NCBI GenBank assembly: GCA_965237785.1
Contig: OZ250159.1
Coordinates: 3,348,001 to 3,412,000, forward strand
Length of the DNA stretch: 64,000 bases
Source: UBA6522 sp965237785
GTDB lineage: Bacteria > Pseudomonadota > Gammaproteobacteria > Steroidobacterales > Rariloculaceae
Direction: 5' to 3'
Of the stretch, positions 61,437-64,000 are shown in pieces; within the stretch, counting starts at the first letter, position 1; each line of letters starts with the position of its first letter. A program made the translations under genes and the position numbers. The notes under the pieces are model-generated. The model was not told the DNA's origin. It saw only the letters and a list, made by a program, of their open reading frames with translations, and did no database searches.

Positions 61437-62058
61437 ATGAAACGACTAATCCCGTTGTTGTTGCTCATCCCCGCCGTGTCGGCGCAGGCGCAACTCGACG
61501 GCATGATCGATCTCCATGTCCATTCCGCGCCCGATAGCGATGCGCGATCTGTCGACGCTATCGAAACAGCGCGCCTGGCCCGCCGCCACGGCATGCGCGG
61601 GCTGCTCTTCAAGAACCACTACACGCGCACGGCGTCGCTTGCCTACCTGGTGTCCCAGGTCGTCGAGGACATCGAAGCCTACGGCGGAATTACACTCAAC
61701 CGCGCCGTGGGCGGCATCAATCCCGTTGCCGTCGAGCACATGGCGAATACCACGGGTGGCCTCGGTCGCCATGACCGTTGCAACACAGCGGGAGGCGGCT
61801 CGCCTGGGAGCGCTACTCGAGTACCCGATCTCCCTGGCATTGGGAAGCGATGAGCAATTCGATCAATTCCTGGCGCAGCTTCGCGAAGTGGGTCTGGAGA
61901 ATGTCGCGCTCAGCACGGACCTGGGGCAACCGGGAAATCCGGTACACACCGATGGACTTAACGTTATCGTCTCGCGGTTAATCGACTCCGGCATCACGCA
62001 GGCGGAGATCGATGTCATGACCAAGCGCAACCCAGCCACGTTCCTGGGACTGCCGTAA
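61437..62058 (+). pseudogene. DUF6282/amidohydrolase-like protein split by a deletion/frameshift
   Basis: ATG 61437 with signal (LIPLLLLIPAVSAQAQ). MIDLHVHSAPDSDARSVDAI carries the HxH metal pair, with GLLFKNHYTRTASLA and LNRAVGGINPVAVEHM. After about 61755 the homologous continuation lies in another frame (TQREAARLGALLEYPISLAL, ENVALSTDLGQPGNPVHTDG, KRNPATFLGLP) to 62058. The family segment between them is too short, so a deletion with frame change probably occurred. Upstream SnoaL protein is on the same strand. Confidence 0.75.
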
Positions 62059-62131
62059 ACCGCTCCGCGCACGCTCGGGGACCGATGCGCATTGACGGTT
62101 AATGACGTTGTCCCGCGTGGATTGGATCAGT

Positions 62132-62228
62132 CAGTCGACGGGCCGCCGATTGTTCTGCCCGCTCAATTCCTCGCAGTTATAGGGAGAATATTGTTCGGTG
62201 GTCAGCGAGGCCCAATCCTGTCCCGTAA
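62132..62228 (-). pseudogene. Short C-terminal fragment
   Basis: The minus frame ending at 62132 reads QDWASLTTEQYSPYNCEELS, GQNNRRPVD and a stop. It resembles the Cys-containing C-termini of exported propeller/DUF6152-type proteins (compare NPYNCQPSPG at the end of the gene at 54014), but is too short to assign. Confidence 0.35.
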
Positions 62229-62353
62229 CCGTGCCCTGACTGCAGTAAGTTCAGATAGGTGAGCTGCTCCAGGTAGTCGCCGTAGCTCACCCCGTCATCG
62301 CGCAGGGTGGTACAGAAGCTCCAGACTTTGGAGACGATGGGGGCAGTGTTCAT
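62229..62353 (-). pseudogene. HsdM N-terminal fragment
   Basis: ATG 62353 begins MNTAPIVSKVWSFCTTLRDD, GVSYGDYLEQLTYL, the standard N-terminus of type I methylase HsdM proteins of a subfamily different from the one at 13582. Homology stops after EQLTYL, where the reading frame enters unrelated sequence. Confidence 0.75.
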
Positions 62354-62399
62354 GAGGAAGGGCCCGTTTCCGTGGCGAGTTCGTCCAAAGCCCGATCGA

Positions 62400-62598
62400 C
62401 TATAATGGAGCCATGAAACGCAAGGCGCTTTCCCGAACCAATCCTTTCATCGGTTCATAATCGCTTAGCCCTGCCTGAATCGCGGCAAAGTAATCGGTCT
62501 TGTATTCGTCCCATGGTGTGTAATCCAGCTCAGCCACCCGGCTTGCAAGGCCATCACGTTCGCCAGCAGGCGTGACAGCCGGCCGTTGCCTTCCTCGC
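62400..62598 (-). pseudogene. Fic-family C-terminal fragment, frameshifted
   Basis: GNGRLSRLLANVMALQAG matches the second half of a Fic motif and the following helix. About 62545 the frame changes and continues as VAELDYTPWDEYKTDYFAAI, QAGLSDYEPMKGLVRES, ending at 62400. The HPFxxx part and N-terminus are absent. With the HsdM fragment it mirrors the HsdM-Fic pair at 12.6-14.6 kb. Confidence 0.65.
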
Positions 62599-62599
62599 C

Positions 62600-62755
62600 G
62601 CCCGCCAACGCGTCACCGCGACATTCAAGCGCGCCGACGGGCGTACCCTGCACGTGCGCAAGGCCACCCAAGCCGAACCGAAACAACAGGCCATCCTCGA
62701 CGCGCTCGGCGTCGCGGCGACCGCCGACGGCGCAACTCAGAAAATGATCGTCTGA
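62600..62755 (+). pseudogene. C-terminal fragment of an unrecognised protein
   Basis: The plus frame FLAARQRVTATFKRADGRTL, HVRKATQAEPKQQAILDALG, VAATADGATQKMIV and a stop looks like real coding sequence (high GC, balanced composition) but has no start and no identified family; a transposase C-terminus is possible. Confidence 0.35.
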
Positions 62756-62953
62756 ACCGAAACACCGTCCGAACCCTGGAATGTAGTGCCCTACGCGCGA
62801 TTTCGACCGCGTAAGTTATTGAGAATAATACAATTAAAATATACGGTGTTAAACTTGGATTAAGATTTCGCGGTCGCGTACGTTTTGACGGTGAATTGGA
62901 TCTCTCGCTAATTCAAACTGGTCAATCTGTCGAATGTGTGCAGGCGGCGAACG

Positions 62954-63958
62954 CTAGAGTTTCCAGCCCCTTAACGCATTAGCTTGCTCGACAAATGATG
63001 GGTTCGGCCGATCTCGCCTGTCGGGAGGAAGATGAAGCGTGCGGCGGAGGGCATCTCTGAATTCTGACAATTTCCCATCGTGGCCTGTGACAACGAGTTC
63101 GTGAACTTGCATGTCATTGAGATTGATCCTGTAATCTACGTCAAATGTCAGCAGCGCTCGATCATACGCTCGGTGGTGCAGGGCGCATAAGGCTACTCCG
63201 TTTGACGTCTCGTCAGTGCTGCCAGGTTCCGACACAGGCAAGATATGGGCGCCGTCAAGGAGTCTTAGCTGTATCCCGCATATAGCGCATTGATGCGAGT
63301 AGGCGGTTAGCACCCGGTCTCTGAAGTCTAGTGCGCGGAGGGCCTTACGTGTCTGGACGACGACATGTTGTCTTGGTACCTGTACGGCGGCTTCGATGTC
63401 GGACTGGTCTGTAGCCGCAGGGTTCGCAGCAAGTTGTGAGAGGAATTCTACTTCGTTCGGTTGCTGACCTATTCCATGCAGGGCTTCGAGATGTTCAACG
63501 TAAGAACCTATGAAGTCAGGGCGAAAAGCAATTACCAGCTCTTGATTCCCCTTCTCATGCACGGAAAATCGCTGTTTGTTGGCATCTATGAGAGCAGTCT
63601 CGCCAACTTGAAAGGATGGTGAGCCGCCAAGCACATTGGCATGGAACTGATAGTCAAAGGCAGCAAAAACCTGCTCATTCGCCCAGTACCCGAGAATAAG
63701 CGTCTTGCCTCCAGTCTCGGGGATGAATTGGTTGGGGTTGAGCCCCGTGATCTGAATACGGTATTCAGCTACGCTCCTTTGCCCGCCACCATGTGAGATG
63801 TTCCAAATATATACGCGGACGGTGAAGCGATGGTCTCCAAGGGTGATCCGATAGCGTGCCGGGTGGTCCCCTACGCTGCTCAAGTGAAGCACTGTCCATC
63901 CGCCCGCCTCGAAACCGCGTTCAACCTGTCGCAATAGTTCGGTCTTGGTTAACTGCAA
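62954..63958 (-). CDS. HNH endonuclease (restriction-type)
   Basis: A 334-residue protein. The C-terminal HNH site is CAICGIQLRLLDGAHILPVS, followed by NGVALCALHHRAYD with paired Cys for zinc and the central His. The N-terminal half (GHFTVRVYIWNISHGGG-like, AEYRIQITGLNPNQFIPET, LILGYWANEQVFAAFDYQFH) resembles the specificity/modified-base-reading half of HNH restriction endonucleases. It is likely a stand-alone or modification-dependent restriction enzyme. No methylase adjoins it. It is near the right edge but complete. Confidence 0.8.
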   Translation of the reverse strand: MQLTKTELLRQVERGFEAGGWTVLHLSSVGDHPARYRITLGDHRFTVRVYIWNISHGGGQRSVAEYRIQITGLNPNQFIPETGGKTLILGYWANEQVFAAFDYQFHANVLGGSPSFQVGETALIDANKQRFSVHEKGNQELVIAFRPDFIGSYVEHLEALHGIGQQPNEVEFLSQLAANPAATDQSDIEAAVQVPRQHVVVQTRKALRALDFRDRVLTAYSHQCAICGIQLRLLDGAHILPVSEPGSTDETSNGVALCALHHRAYDRALLTFDVDYRINLNDMQVHELVVTGHDGKLSEFRDALRRTLHLPPDRRDRPNPSFVEQANALRGWKL

Positions 63959-64000
63959 GATGCTATCTCCTCGTAGCCAACTCTAGTGCGACATAAGATG

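Noticed and set aside
1..64000. CRISPR arrays, rRNA or tRNA genes
   Set aside because: No regularly spaced repeat series, no rRNA-like sequence and no cloverleaf with a recognisable T-loop was seen.

Overview
The window is a high-GC gammaproteobacterial chromosome segment. The evidence is the YfgM-BamB-Der gene order, followed by metX, xseA, guaB-guaA and tadA. The abundance of sulfatases, TonB-type transport and exported amidohydrolases, lyase-like beta-propellers and DUF6152-type proteins suggests a marine, possibly host- or sponge-associated, heterotroph; that lifestyle is an inference. The many insertion sequences and half-deleted genes fit a genome undergoing erosion, or alternatively a population-consensus (metagenomic) assembly.

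Layout. (1) 1-11.5 kb: intact housekeeping genes (YfgM C-terminus, bamB, der, metX, an NHL-propeller lipoprotein, xseA, guaB, guaA, tadA, an alpha/beta hydrolase). (2) 11.5-15.7 kb: a defence and toxin-antitoxin patch with a catalytic-core-deleted HsdM, a class II Fic protein, another HsdM fragment fused onto a truncated LVIVD-repeat gene, and a complete hicAB pair with an operator. (3) 15.7-20.6 kb: a minus-strand run of amidohydrolase, sulfatase and DUF6152-type genes, several internally deleted. (4) 20.6-28.6 kb: a mobile-element scrapyard with a full IS91-family element, a low-GC foreign block carrying a PQQ-type dehydrogenase, an internally deleted ISL3 element, a second IS91 end, and fragments of PRiA4_ORF3, Gfo/Idh, xanthine-dehydrogenase-type and mmsA genes. 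(5) 29.0-32.0 kb: a complete diversity-generating retroelement (DGR) on the minus strand. It has an exported target protein whose C-terminal lectin-fold domain carries the variable repeat, then avd, the reverse transcriptase and the template repeat, closed by a strong terminator. (6) 32.4-42 kb: an accessory region with unknown genes, three IS256-family copies bracketing a low-GC two-gene cassette, an ankyrin protein, higBA plus an extra HTH gene, and an orphan two-gene operon. (7) 42.1-62.1 kb: a second metabolic island (metallo-beta-lactamase folds, a TonB receptor remnant, two paralogous cytochrome/beta-propeller genes, DUF6152 proteins, a sulfatase, threonine aldolase, a large cytochrome-containing lyase-like protein and a double SnoaL protein). 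(8) 62.1-64 kb: gene fragments and an HNH endonuclease.

The most exciting system is the DGR. Template and variable repeats align over 122 bp. All 16 differences in the core fall at template adenines (16 of 28 core adenines changed), which is the hallmark of adenine-specific mutagenic retrohoming. The second theme is a striking density of internal deletions. They affect HsdM, the amidohydrolase, a DUF6152 fusion, IS91 copy 3, ISL3, cytochrome/propeller copy A, an MBL gene, VapC and a DUF6282-like gene, and two of them can be measured against intact paralogs in the window (300 bp and 431 bp, at short matching sequences). No rRNA, tRNA or CRISPR array was found.
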